Source of the DNA: an uncultured Methylococcaceae bacterium
Lineage (GTDB): Bacteria; Pseudomonadota; Gammaproteobacteria; Methylococcales; Methylomonadaceae
Assembly: GCA_903928685.1 (NCBI GenBank)
Contig: CAIYRS010000003.1
Coordinates: 1-64,000 of the forward strand
Length of the DNA: 64,000 bases
Direction of reading: 5' to 3'
How positions within the stretch are numbered: the stretch's first letter is position 1; each line of letters begins with the position of its first letter. The notes beneath the pieces were generated by a model, which did no database searches, was not told where the DNA came from, and was given only the letters and a program-made list of their open reading frames with translations. The translations under genes were made by a program, and so were the position numbers. Positions 34,825 through 43,021 of this stretch are shown piece after piece.

Positions 34825-35553
34825 ATGCCATTTGATCCGGCTTTTTCCACGTCTTATTTCGTGGCATTTTTAATGGGCTTAATTAGTAGCCTGCATTGTA
34901 TCGGTATGTGTGGCTCGATCATTGGTACTTTAACGCTGAGTTTAAGTCCTGAAATCCGCCATAAAAAGTCGTTATTGTTGCCGTTTGTGTTCAATTACAA
35001 CTTAGGGCGCATCACCAGTTACACCATTGCTGGCGCGTTGGCTGGAATTATCCAGTCGATTGCGGTGATGCACATGAGCGAGATTAATGGTCATCGCTTA
35101 TTGCAGATTTTCTCGGCGATTATCATGGCGAGTGCGGGTTTGTATATTGCAGGCTGGTTTCCGCGCTTTGCTTACATCGAAAAAATTGGCGTGCATTTCT
35201 GGAAAAAAATCGAGCCTTACGGGCGTAAATTAATTCCAGTGCAAAACCGTAACCAAGCATTTTTGTTCGGCATGGTTTGGGGCTGGTTGCCTTGCGGCTT
35301 GGTTTACGCCGCCTTGGCAGTGGCAGCAACAGCGGGTGATGTCACTAAAAGTGCGTTGACTATGCTGGCATTTGGTCTTGGTACTTTGCCTGCTGTAATG
35401 GGGGTGGGTATAATGACGGGTATATTGACGCGGTTATCGCGGATGCAACGCTTTAAGCAGGCTATCGGCTTATTCATGATTGCCCTCGCCCTGCTGGCGG
35501 CTATGCCTTGGTTAAATCCAATGGCGTTTATTTCTAACCATGCAAATCATTAA
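34825..35553 (+). CDS. TauE/SafE - DsbD_2-type multi-pass membrane protein
   Basis: The 242-aa protein has about six membrane helices and two Cys motifs inside them: SLHCIGMCGSI near residues 22-32 and WGWLPCGLVYAAL near 152-164. This is the sulfite-exporter TauE/SafE-like, DsbD_2/CcoS-neighbour family linked to metal or thiol transport, often near cytochrome oxidase maturation genes. The transported species cannot be told from sequence. It ends 10 bases before the sigma-54 activator start, so the two may be co-transcribed. Confidence 0.85.
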   Translation: MPFDPAFSTSYFVAFLMGLISSLHCIGMCGSIIGTLTLSLSPEIRHKKSLLLPFVFNYNLGRITSYTIAGALAGIIQSIAVMHMSEINGHRLLQIFSAIIMASAGLYIAGWFPRFAYIEKIGVHFWKKIEPYGRKLIPVQNRNQAFLFGMVWGWLPCGLVYAALAVAATAGDVTKSALTMLAFGLGTLPAVMGVGIMTGILTRLSRMQRFKQAIGLFMIALALLAAMPWLNPMAFISNHANH

Positions 35554-35563
35554 CGAGGCAATT

Positions 35564-36529
35564 ATGGATTATTTTAGTGCGATTATCGGGCAATCTCCCG
35601 CGCTGGATTCCTTAATTCGTAGTGCAAAAATCGCTGCCGCGACTGATGTTACCATTCTTATTAAAGGCGAAACGGGTACAGGTAAAGAAGTGTTGGCGAA
35701 TGCCATCCAAAAATCTAGCAGCCGCGCCGGTAAAAAATTCATCACCTTAAATTGTGCCGCTTTGCCGGAAAGCCTGATTGAATCAGAGTTGTTTGGTCAT
35801 AAAAAAGGCGCATTCACTGGCGCTAGCGGCAATAGCCAAGGGCTGTTCCAAGCTGCTGACGGCGGTACTTTGTTTTTGGATGAAATCAATTCTTTGCCGC
35901 TGACTATCCAAGGCAAATTATTACGCTTTTTGGATTCTGGCGAATGTCTTGCCGTTGGCGATACCAGCACTTATAAAGTGGATGTCAGGGTGATTGCCGC
36001 CACCAACACCGATTTGAGTGACCAAATTAAAGCCGGGCAATTTCGCCAAGATTTGTTTTACCGCTTGAATGTCGTGCCTTTAGAATTGCCGCCGTTGGCA
36101 AAACGTAGTGAAGATGTTGAGCATTTGGTGAAGCATTTCTTAACCATGTTCGCCACTGCCCACGGCATTGCCGCCCCGCAATTTAGCAAAGCCGCCATGA
36201 AAGTGTTACGCACCTATAAATGGCCCGGCAATATCCGCGAATTACGCAATTTGTGTGAGCGTTTGAGCATCCTGTTATCAGGTGCGGTGATTGAGCCAGA
36301 AAATTTACCCGCCGAATTTAAGGCAGTTGCACCATCTGAAAACGCGGCCTTGGAAGGGAATTTTGTGTTGCCAGAATCAGGCTTGAAGTTGGATAGCTTA
36401 GAAGCGGATTTAATCAGCCAAGCATTGAGCCGCACCAAAGGCAACCGCAGTCAATCTGCGCGGTTGTTAGGTTTATCCCGCGATACCTTGTTGTACCGTA
36501 TGCAAAAATACGGATTTACTACGCATTAA
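35564..36529 (+). CDS. Sigma-54-dependent activator without receiver domain
   Basis: The 321-aa protein is an AAA+ sigma-54 activator with Walker A GETGTGKE (35-42), the sigma-54 contact loop GAFTGA (82-87), LFLDEIN, and RLNVVPLELPPL, followed by a Fis-type HTH (SQSARLLGLSRDTLLYRMQKYG). There is no N-terminal regulatory domain, as in PspF or HrpR-type activators, so control must come from expression or a partner protein. GAGG 7 bases upstream supports this start over one at 35540, which lies in the preceding gene. Confidence 0.9.
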   Translation: MDYFSAIIGQSPALDSLIRSAKIAAATDVTILIKGETGTGKEVLANAIQKSSSRAGKKFITLNCAALPESLIESELFGHKKGAFTGASGNSQGLFQAADGGTLFLDEINSLPLTIQGKLLRFLDSGECLAVGDTSTYKVDVRVIAATNTDLSDQIKAGQFRQDLFYRLNVVPLELPPLAKRSEDVEHLVKHFLTMFATAHGIAAPQFSKAAMKVLRTYKWPGNIRELRNLCERLSILLSGAVIEPENLPAEFKAVAPSENAALEGNFVLPESGLKLDSLEADLISQALSRTKGNRSQSARLLGLSRDTLLYRMQKYGFTTH

Positions 36530-36556
36530 TTCATTTGCAATCGACTACACTGATGT

Positions 36557-36830
36557 CATCGTTCCCACGCTCCGCGTCACTGCCATTAAGTTAAGCGGGA
36601 ATGGCTCCCTCTCCCTCAGGGAGAGGGTTGGGGTGAGGGGATAAAATTAAGGAAAAATGCTTTATTTTGATCCCCCTCATCCTAGCCTTCTCCCAAAGGG
36701 TGAAGGGGCTTTTTCCTTAACTTAATGGCAGTCGCTCCGCGTGGTAACGCATCCAGCAACGCTCCTGCGTTGCGGAATGCGACGCTGGAGCGTCATAGGC
36801 GACATTCCCACGCGGAGCGTGGGAACGATG
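36557..36830. repeat. Palindromic intergenic element with 21-bp terminal inverted repeats
   Basis: CATCGTTCCCACGCTCCGCGT at the left end (21 bp) is exactly complemented at 36810-36830. Inside the right part is a second hairpin (GACGCTGGAGCGTC). The element fills the gap between the sigma-54 activator and ylqF, and is interrupted near its left end by another inverted-repeat element (36579-36732). Confidence 0.75.
36579..36732. mobile_element. 154-bp MITE-like element nested in the 36557 repeat, with apparent 10-bp target duplication
   Basis: ACTGCCATTAAGTTAAG (36579-36595) is exactly complemented by CTTAACTTAATGGCAGT (36716-36732). CGCTCCGCGT stands on both sides (36568-36577 and 36733-36742), as a duplication of target DNA would. 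Inside are G-rich and C-rich tracts (GGGAGAGGG, GGGGTGAGGGG and CCCCCTCATCC) that can pair into a hairpin. There is no coding sequence. Confidence 0.7.
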
Positions 36831-36839
36831 TGCGATAAG

Positions 36840-37763
36840 TTACGTTGCTTGATCTTTCCACTTCTCTTTTCTGGCTTTTTTCTTAGCTTCCTTCTCGGCG
36901 CGGATAATTTCCAACTCTGCCAATTCTTCAGTCATCATCGACGGCGTTTCCAACGTTATCCGTCCCAAAGTTCCTGCACGCAATTCTTGTAATAAAATCT
37001 TGGCGACTTTATCCAGATCGATAAGCCCGCCAGCGCGTAAACAGCCGCGTTGTTTGCCGATAACGCCTAAGAGTTCGGTTTCGCTGCGCGGACAAGTTTC
37101 CAATTGATAACGGCTTTTCACCAAATCAGGGTATTCTTGGATCAACATTTCCGCTACAAAATAAGCGATGTCATCATGGTCTATCGCGGTATCCTTGATA
37201 GCGCCTGTTGCCGCCAAACGGTAGCCCGTGTTTTTGTTTTCCAGATTCGGCCAGAGCATACCCGGCGTATCCAGCAAAATAATGCCGTTACCAATATCGA
37301 TACGTTGCTGGTGTTTGGTGATAGCGGGTTCGTTTCCGGTTTTGGCAATCGTGCGCCCTGCCAAGCAATTGATTAACGTCGATTTGCCGACGTTAGGGAT
37401 GCCGATAATCAACGCCGTCAGCAAGCGGTTGCTTTCTTGCCGATTGGGCAACATCCGGTGACATAATTCCGGTAGTTGCCGCGTCCTTTCTGGCTGATCG
37501 CTAGTGATGGCTAAGGTTTTCACCCCTTGTTCCCGCTCCAAAAACGCTTGCCATTGTTGGGTGCGGTCGGGGTCTGCCAAATCGCTTTTATTGAGGATTT
37601 TAATGCACGGTTTATCGCCGCGCAGCTTTGACAGCATCGGGTTTTGGCTGCTGAACGGGATACGCGCATCCAGCACTTCTATAACCAAATCGACTTGCGG
37701 CAATATCGCTTTAACTTCCTTGCTGGCCTTGTGCATGTGACCAGGGTACCACTGAATGAGCAT
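36840..37763 (-). CDS. ylqF: Ribosome biogenesis GTPase YlqF/RbgA-like
   Basis: The 307-aa protein is a circularly permuted GTPase: the G4 motif NKSD (58-61) precedes G1 GIPNVGKS (121-128) and G3 DTPG. It opens with the family sequence IQWYPGHMHKASKEV and has a basic Lys/Glu-rich C-terminal tail (EKEAKKKARKEKWK) for RNA binding. The family acts in late assembly of the large ribosomal subunit. A single gene, divergent from yfbR. Confidence 0.92.
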   Translation of the reverse strand: MLIQWYPGHMHKASKEVKAILPQVDLVIEVLDARIPFSSQNPMLSKLRGDKPCIKILNKSDLADPDRTQQWQAFLEREQGVKTLAITSDQPERTRQLPELCHRMLPNRQESNRLLTALIIGIPNVGKSTLINCLAGRTIAKTGNEPAITKHQQRIDIGNGIILLDTPGMLWPNLENKNTGYRLAATGAIKDTAIDHDDIAYFVAEMLIQEYPDLVKSRYQLETCPRSETELLGVIGKQRGCLRAGGLIDLDKVAKILLQELRAGTLGRITLETPSMMTEELAELEIIRAEKEAKKKARKEKWKDQAT

Positions 37764-37846
37764 AATGTTCCGTTAACGGGTATAGCGGTTAAAATAGCCT
37801 AGTAGAACATATCCCTGCCTTACCACCAAACCATCTAAAGAAACTT

Positions 37847-38452
37847 ATGCAGCAAACCACTATAAAAAGCAGCTTTTACGCGTATTTATCCCGACTGCGT
37901 TGGATTAAACGCTGGGGCTTGAAACGTAACGCCAATCCGGAAAATGTGATGGAACATAGCTGGGAAGTGTCGGTGATTGCCCACACTTTGGCGTTGATAA
38001 AAAACCGTTATTTTGATGGCAATGTTGATGCCCAAGCAGTGGCGACAGCGGCGTTGTACCACGATGTCACCGAAGTTATCACGGGCGATTTACCGACACC
38101 GATCAAATACCATTCCGAAGCCATCAGCTTGGCTTACAAGCAGATTGAAAACCAAGCAGAAATGGAATTGCTGAATTTATTGCCTGACGGCTTACGCGCC
38201 GATTTTGAAGCGCTGATTTGCCATGAACGCTTGCCGGAAGAGCATCGCTTAATTATTAAAGCTGCCGATAAAATTTCCGCGTATTTAAAATGCCAAGGCG
38301 AATTAAAAGCGGGAAATCGGGAGTTTGAAGTGGCGGCGGAGCATTTGGCGGAAGCTTTAAGAGACTCCGACCAACCGGAAGTGATCTTTTTTATGCAAGC
38401 CTTTGTGCCAAGCTGTGGTTTGACTTTAGATGGTTTGATGAAGACTTATTAA
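37847..38452 (+). CDS. yfbR: 5'-deoxynucleotidase, HD family
   Basis: YfbR removes phosphate from deoxynucleoside 5'-monophosphates. The 201-aa protein matches the family: RWIKRWGLKRN with substrate-binding residues, ENVMEHSWEVSVIAH (H37), the YHDVTEVITGDLPTPIKY metal site (H72, D73), and KAADKISAYLKC. Length is normal. It begins 83 bases from the divergent ylqF start. Confidence 0.93.
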   Translation: MQQTTIKSSFYAYLSRLRWIKRWGLKRNANPENVMEHSWEVSVIAHTLALIKNRYFDGNVDAQAVATAALYHDVTEVITGDLPTPIKYHSEAISLAYKQIENQAEMELLNLLPDGLRADFEALICHERLPEEHRLIIKAADKISAYLKCQGELKAGNREFEVAAEHLAEALRDSDQPEVIFFMQAFVPSCGLTLDGLMKTY

Positions 38453-38474
38453 GCCAGTTTTGTCACGAAATCCT

Positions 38475-38507
38475 AGACCTTTCAGGTTTTAAAAACCTGA
38501 AAGGTCT
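38475..38507. terminator. 33-bp palindrome, terminator-like (copy 2)
   Basis: AGACCTTTCAGGTTT and its complement enclose TAA, 22 bases after the yfbR stop and followed by TCTCATTTT. It is identical in design to 24616-24648, with a T-A pair in place of G-C in the stem, a compensated change that implies the paired form matters. Confidence 0.65.
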
Positions 38508-38562
38508 TCTCATTTTGAGAAGGTGACGCCATTGTGTCGCCCAACCTCGCTGCAATTTATAC

Positions 38563-38925
38563 TTAAGATTCTGATTTCTTCCGTAAGCGTTCAGTCAAAA
38601 CCCGCATAACATTCAAAGCAAAATACGGATGCTCTTGAACAAGGAAAGTGAAATATTTTTCGTTGATGGCAACCACTTGGCTGTCGGTTTTGGCGATGGC
38701 ATTGGCGGAACGGATTTTTGCATCAATCAATGCCATTTCCCCAAAAATCTCCCCCGCGCCGACCAATACCAATTCTTTGCCGTCTAAAGTAATGCTGACT
38801 TCCCCAGACTTGACAAAGTACATCACCTCGCCAGCTTGTCCGATTTCAAATATTTTTTCGCCAGCTAAAAACGTTTCAAAATTAGTGTCGTTATTGAGAA
38901 TATTAAAGTTTGGGTGTAAAGACAT
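38563..38925 (-). CDS. Stand-alone cyclic-nucleotide-binding (cNMP) domain protein
   Basis: The 120-aa protein is one CRP-type beta-barrel domain: LAGEKIFEIGQAGEVMYFVKSG, LVGAGEIFGEMALIDAKIRSANAIA (phosphate-binding cassette, with FGEMALI and R), and a short helical end with no HTH. It probably senses cAMP or a similar ligand and acts on a protein partner. AGGA before the ATG supports the start; the longer frame to 39075 is not conserved. Confidence 0.85.
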   Translation of the reverse strand: MSLHPNFNILNNDTNFETFLAGEKIFEIGQAGEVMYFVKSGEVSITLDGKELVLVGAGEIFGEMALIDAKIRSANAIAKTDSQVVAINEKYFTFLVQEHPYFALNVMRVLTERLRKKSES

Positions 38926-39038
38926 GGTGATTCCTAAATAAATATGGCTGGAAAAGATGTAGCTGGATGGTACACGCCAGCCTGAGTATCTGCAAGACAC
39001 CGCTTTACAGCTGGTTTTTAGGGGAAATTTATAAAAGC

Positions 39039-39074
39039 GTGTCATATAACCTATTGGGTGTGTCATATCACACA
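39039..39074. promoter_or_regulatory. Possible CRP-like operator in the gap upstream of the cNMP gene
   Basis: TGTGTCATATCACACA (39059-39074) has perfectly complementary 5-base arms around a 6-base core, the layout of a CRP/FNR site, and a related GTGTCATATAAC stands at about 39039-39050. The remaining 408-base gap (38926-39333) shows no convincing gene. The regulator is unknown. Confidence 0.35.
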
Positions 39075-39333
39075 CTTTTTGATTTTAAATTGTCGTCAAG
39101 GATGTTGGTTTTTATTTTTAATTATTGAATTACATAGACTTATAATTTTTCTGGGTTTCTGGTGTATTATTTGCTGCCATTATCGTTGGGATTTTCATTT
39201 CTTTTGGTCGCCGCTCGCCCACGCGAAAAAATACTAGATTCGATAACACCACGGTTATCATCCTTGTTGGCTTAAAGGCATTTAATTTAAGCATTTCAAT
39301 AGATAAATTTTTAATCAAAACAAACAATAACTT

Positions 39334-40341
39334 ATGTCATCAAATAAAAAAACTGCGATTCGTTTGGCTGTTACTACAGGCGTTCTTCTTACCAGTAACC
39401 TCGTTTGTGCCGACCACGGCTCGCTCGGCTTTGGTATTGGTACAGCTTCGCCTATCATCACCCAGCCGGGTATTACCTTGCCCGCTAATATGTGGGCGGC
39501 GGGCATCATCACCCAGTTCTCCAGTTTTGATCGCGCTTCTGATGACAAATTATTGGCCTTAAAAAACAGTGGCAATACCGATGTCCATAGCGTCGATACC
39601 TTTTTACAACCGTCGGTGTTTATCGCCAATGGCATCACTGATGACCTGACTTTAGGTATGAAAATCCCCTACGTCATCCGTTCTGGCGTGCGTTCGCCCA
39701 GTGAAGATGAAGACAGCGTGACCAAACTGGGCAACCCTAGCGGTTTTGGCGATATTTCCCTATTTGGTCAATACCGTTTTTACCACAGTGCTGATAACCT
39801 CAACCACGCCGCGTTGACCATCGGTTTAAAAACCCCGACTGGCGAAACTACTATTAAAACCTTGCAAGGCGATGCTTTTGAAACCCATCACCAACCAGGC
39901 AGCGGCTCTTGGAACCCTTCCGCCGGGGTTTCCTTTACCCGTGTAATGGGATCGTTTTCATTTGATACCAATGTGCTGTATTCGGTGGCGACCGAAGGCG
40001 CACAAAAAACCAATTTGGGTGATAACTTTGGCTACAACTTCGCCTTGTCTTACGCATTTGGCGCGCCCGCCCGAAATGCGTTTTTCTCTGCCAGCAATAA
40101 TGCGCCATGGACGGCAGTTCTGGAGTTGAACGGCGAATGGCAGGATTATCAAAAAGCCGCTGGTGTGCAAGATCCTAATTCCGGCGGACATACCATCTTC
40201 ATTTCTCCTGGTATGCGCTTTTCTGGCGGTAAAAACTGGAACACTGCGTTGTCCGTGGGTGCGCCGATTGTGACTGATTACAACGGCTACCAAACGCCGC
40301 CGGAATATCGCATTACTTACCGCTTAGTGATGGCGTTTTAA
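39334..40341 (+). CDS. Outer-membrane beta-barrel transporter (Phenol_MetA_deg-like)
   Basis: The 335-aa protein has a signal peptide (to about residue 26, ending VCA) and repeated amphipathic strands ending in aromatic residues, with a terminal RLVMAF. Segments such as LTLGMKIPYVIR, FGDISLFGQYRFY and LTIGLKTPTGE match the MetA-pathway/transporter family of outer-membrane barrels. It lies one base before a lipoprotein gene and is followed by a thioredoxin-like gene, which suggests a three-part envelope system. Confidence 0.75.
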   Translation: MSSNKKTAIRLAVTTGVLLTSNLVCADHGSLGFGIGTASPIITQPGITLPANMWAAGIITQFSSFDRASDDKLLALKNSGNTDVHSVDTFLQPSVFIANGITDDLTLGMKIPYVIRSGVRSPSEDEDSVTKLGNPSGFGDISLFGQYRFYHSADNLNHAALTIGLKTPTGETTIKTLQGDAFETHHQPGSGSWNPSAGVSFTRVMGSFSFDTNVLYSVATEGAQKTNLGDNFGYNFALSYAFGAPARNAFFSASNNAPWTAVLELNGEWQDYQKAAGVQDPNSGGHTIFISPGMRFSGGKNWNTALSVGAPIVTDYNGYQTPPEYRITYRLVMAF

Positions 40342-40342
40342 T

Positions 40343-41515
40343 ATGGCTGCCACTAAGCCTTTCGGATTGCTGGCTCTGGCGTTATTGGCGTTAACGGCTT
40401 GCAGCACCAGCCATCAACATAGCATCAGTGCAGGCGCGGCGGATTATCAACATTATCCGGCGGGCGGCGGTTTGTACATTGCGACGACCTTCGCACCCGA
40501 TGGCAAATTGTGGCGGTTTGTGCCGGAAAAACAGGCGGTTTACGTCGATTATTCCAGTGACTTTGGCAAAACCTTCAGTGCACCTGTGAAGGTAAATTCA
40601 GAAGCACAGAAAATTAAAGTCAGCGGCGAAAACCGTCCCAGCATCGCCATTGATGATGCAGGCCGGATTTTTGTGATGTACGCCGCCGAAGGCACGCAAC
40701 CCAGCGCGGTGTTTACCAGCGTCTCTACCGATAACGGGCGAAGCTTTTCCGCGCCAACGCCTGTCAGCGATAAAGCTGCCGAAGCCAATACTTACCAAGG
40801 CCAATTGGCAGCCAGCCCGAATGGGCAAGTGCTTGCTTTTTGGCATGATGAACGCGATCGGCTCGATTGGAAGCAGGCAGGCAATGCCATTTATTCGACC
40901 AGCAGCCAAAACCAAGCCTTTAAACCTGTCGCGCAAAAACTCGCCGACACCCTCTGTGATTGCTGCCGCATTGCCGCCGCCTTTGATACCGACGGTCAAC
41001 CCGTGTGGCTGGCGCGGTTTATTTATCCGGGTAGCATTCGCGATCAAGGATTGATTAAAGGCCAGAAAAATTGGCGGGTGACATTTGATGATTGGTCGAT
41101 TGAAGTTTGTCCAGAACACGGCCCAGCGTTGGCGATTAGCGACACAGGCCGTTACCACATGGTCTGGTTTACTCAAGGCAATGCCCGCCAAGGGATTTTC
41201 TATGCAAACTCCAGCGATAAGGGAGTGCAATTCTCCACGCCGTTACCATTAGGGAATGCCGAAAAGTTGCCCAGCCATCCCGATGTTATCGCCCAAGGTC
41301 AGCAAGTCGCCGTGGCGTGGACAGAATTTGACGGCAGCAAAACCCAGTTAGTGGTGATGCAATCGCCAGATGGCGGACAAACATGGCAAGCCGCCAAAAC
41401 CATCGCCGACAGCAGCGCCGAAGCCGATTTCCCGCATTTGCTGCACCATCAGCAAACCTTGTACGTCTCTTGGAACAGCAAAAATGAAGGCTATCGTTTG
41501 CTGGCTATCCGTTAA
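40343..41515 (+). CDS. BNR/sialidase-fold lipoprotein with Cys-rich site
   Basis: The 390-aa protein has a lipobox LTAC with C20 as the lipidated residue. The body has several Asp-box-like turns (SSDFGKTFSAPV, STDNGRSFSAP, SSDKGVQFSTP, SPDGGQTWQAA), so it folds as a beta-propeller of the sialidase type. Sialidase catalytic residues are not evident. A CDCC cluster (205-208) and CPEHG (256-260) could hold a metal or form redox-active disulfides. It sits between an outer-membrane barrel and a thioredoxin-like protein, which would fit a thiol or metal role. Confidence 0.75.
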   Translation: MAATKPFGLLALALLALTACSTSHQHSISAGAADYQHYPAGGGLYIATTFAPDGKLWRFVPEKQAVYVDYSSDFGKTFSAPVKVNSEAQKIKVSGENRPSIAIDDAGRIFVMYAAEGTQPSAVFTSVSTDNGRSFSAPTPVSDKAAEANTYQGQLAASPNGQVLAFWHDERDRLDWKQAGNAIYSTSSQNQAFKPVAQKLADTLCDCCRIAAAFDTDGQPVWLARFIYPGSIRDQGLIKGQKNWRVTFDDWSIEVCPEHGPALAISDTGRYHMVWFTQGNARQGIFYANSSDKGVQFSTPLPLGNAEKLPSHPDVIAQGQQVAVAWTEFDGSKTQLVVMQSPDGGQTWQAAKTIADSSAEADFPHLLHHQQTLYVSWNSKNEGYRLLAIR

Positions 41516-41536
41516 CCCAATAATAAAAATAACATT

Positions 41537-42040
41537 ATGTCGATTTCTGCTTTTGCCCGTTTACTGGGTTTGCTTTGCTGTTTAACTATTTTCAATGTCT
41601 GGGCTGAACCTGCTAGCGCCACACCACAAGCTTTTGTTTCCGGCAGTTATAAACAACTGCTCGCCAACCACACAAAACAACCATTTGTGTTGGCGATTTG
41701 GTCGGTGAATTGCGTTTCCTGCATGAAAGACATGGCTTTGCTGCGTGAAATTCACCAGCAAAACCCAACTATAAAGCTTATTTTACTGGCGGCAGACGAC
41801 TTATCCGCTAACGAACAAATCCAAACTATCTTAGCTAAATTGCAATTGACTGATGTGGAAAGCTGGGTGTTTGCCGATGAAAACGACCAAAAACTGCGTT
41901 TTGAAATCGATCCGAAATGGTATGGGGAAGTCCCAAGGACGTATTTTTTTGATGCCGCGCAAAAACGTACAGGGGTTAGCGGGGTGTTGTCGAAAGAAAA
42001 ATATCAAGATTTGTTGGGCAAGATGGCGGCGATGCCTTAG
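41537..42040 (+). CDS. TlpA-like exported thioredoxin-fold protein
   Basis: The 167-aa protein has a signal peptide (residues 1-23) and a thioredoxin fold with the active-site motif C59-V-S-C62 in WSVNCVSCMKDM, followed by LLAADDLS and a cis-Pro region VPRTYFFD. It probably acts as a periplasmic disulfide reductase. It follows the Cys-rich lipoprotein gene by 21 bases, which may be its substrate, and ends in a 28-bp palindrome. Confidence 0.85.
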   Translation: MSISAFARLLGLLCCLTIFNVWAEPASATPQAFVSGSYKQLLANHTKQPFVLAIWSVNCVSCMKDMALLREIHQQNPTIKLILLAADDLSANEQIQTILAKLQLTDVESWVFADENDQKLRFEIDPKWYGEVPRTYFFDAAQKRTGVSGVLSKEKYQDLLGKMAAMP

Positions 42041-42045
42041 CAAAA

Positions 42046-42073
42046 AGGAGTCCAAAACATGTTTTGGACTCCT
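42046..42073. terminator. 28-bp perfect palindrome (copy 1), between convergent genes
   Basis: AGGAGTCCAAAACA and its exact complement abut with no separate loop, 5 bases after the TlpA-like stop and before the fae stop. The same 28 bp recurs at 61853-61880, and a variant at 58167-58194. All lie at gene 3' ends. A role as bidirectional terminator is likely; protein binding is possible. Confidence 0.65.
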
Positions 42074-42087
42074 AACGTTTGATTGCC

Positions 42088-42636
42088 TTAAATTTTCCCG
42101 TCCAAGCCCATTTGGAAATATTTATGGGTGATTTTGTCTTGGTTTTCTAATAACCAATCGATATCTGGGGTGTTGGTCATGGCTTTGTGGATAGCCAATG
42201 CCATAGCTTTACGGTGAATATCAAACAGAATTTGGTGATCCAAATTTTCATCGGTAATAACGCTGGGGTTTAACCAAACCGAGCAGATAATGCCCAAATC
42301 ATTGGCTTTTTCTTTCGGAATGTCGCCTGCGCGTACTGCATCCAACACGCCGTTGGCAATCGCCGCTTGTACCGTGCCCATCAAAATATTGGTGTATCGG
42401 CTATTGTTTACCGTCACTTTGCTGACCATTAACGTCACCGGACGTACTTGAATGTCGGTGTTTAAAATGGCAAATACTTTGGAATGGCCTTTGGCTTGAT
42501 TGCCTGTTAGGGTCGCCAAAGCTACGCCGACTGGGCCGTCCAATTCACCAATAATAACTTCCGGCTCTGCCGCTGTACCTGGTGGCCCACCTGCAACCAA
42601 AGCTTCACCCGTCCGCATGATAATTCGTTCGCTCAT
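42088..42636 (-). CDS. fae: Formaldehyde-activating enzyme
   Basis: Fae joins formaldehyde to tetrahydromethanopterin, the entry step of formaldehyde oxidation in methylotrophs. The 182-aa protein matches the family: GEALVAGGPPGTAAEPEVIIGE, LDGPVGVALA, NQAKGHSKVFAILNTDIQVRP and the C-terminal HKYFQMGLDGKI region. An AGGAGA ribosome site precedes the ATG. No other methanopterin genes lie nearby. It strongly supports a methylotrophic host. Confidence 0.95.
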   Translation of the reverse strand: MSERIIMRTGEALVAGGPPGTAAEPEVIIGELDGPVGVALATLTGNQAKGHSKVFAILNTDIQVRPVTLMVSKVTVNNSRYTNILMGTVQAAIANGVLDAVRAGDIPKEKANDLGIICSVWLNPSVITDENLDHQILFDIHRKAMALAIHKAMTNTPDIDWLLENQDKITHKYFQMGLDGKI

Positions 42637-42781
42637 TTTAGGTCTCCTGTATTAATGCTGATTAAATTTACCCCAGCAGGATAGCATGATTTGGCTGGCT
42701 GCTTAACAGCAAGGATTCGTTGCCAGAGACGGTTTTCTATGGCAAAGTCAGTTGCCTATTGGATTGTGCTGATGGCTTAAG

Positions 42782-42993
42782 TTTGTCCACGAAATACACG
42801 AAAAAGCACGAAAGGGTAGAAGTTATTGTCGGTATTATTTTCGTAGGGGCGAGCGGCTGCTCGCCTTGTCGCGTCAGGATTTGGGATGGATTTTTAAAAG
42901 GCGGACAGCCGTCCGCCCCTACAGGGATAGATTGCCCGACAAAAAACCGTTTTTTGATGCCGTTCGTGCCTTTTCGTGTATTTCGTGGACAAA
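42782..42993. mobile_element. Intergenic element with about 32-bp terminal inverted repeats, holding a second repeat
   Basis: TTTGTCCACGAAATACACGA at the left is matched at the right by TCGTGTATTTCGTGGACAAA, and the pairing extends to about 32 bp with one mismatch. The ends are shared with the element at 5963-6136. The centre is a copy of the repeat at 16234. The 385-base gap between fae and the SRPBCC gene is mainly this element; no gene is seen. Confidence 0.7.
42828..42940. repeat. 113-bp dispersed repeat (copy 2), nested
   Basis: It begins GTCGGTATT and ends CCCGAC, with the GGGGCGAGCGGC hairpin and the GGCGGACAGCCGTCCGCC hairpin, as at 16234-16348. It lies wholly within the 42782-42993 element. 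Confidence 0.75.
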
Positions 42994-43021
42994 AAACCTT
43001 AAATTAAAACCGGAGTTGCCT

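Noticed and set aside
39130-39327. 65-codon minus-strand frame before the barrel operon
   Set aside because: No ribosome site or similarity seen; lies in an AT-rich leader.
40343-41515. Functional sialidase
   Set aside because: Only the propeller turns are present; the Arg triad and catalytic Tyr/Glu of sialidases were not found.
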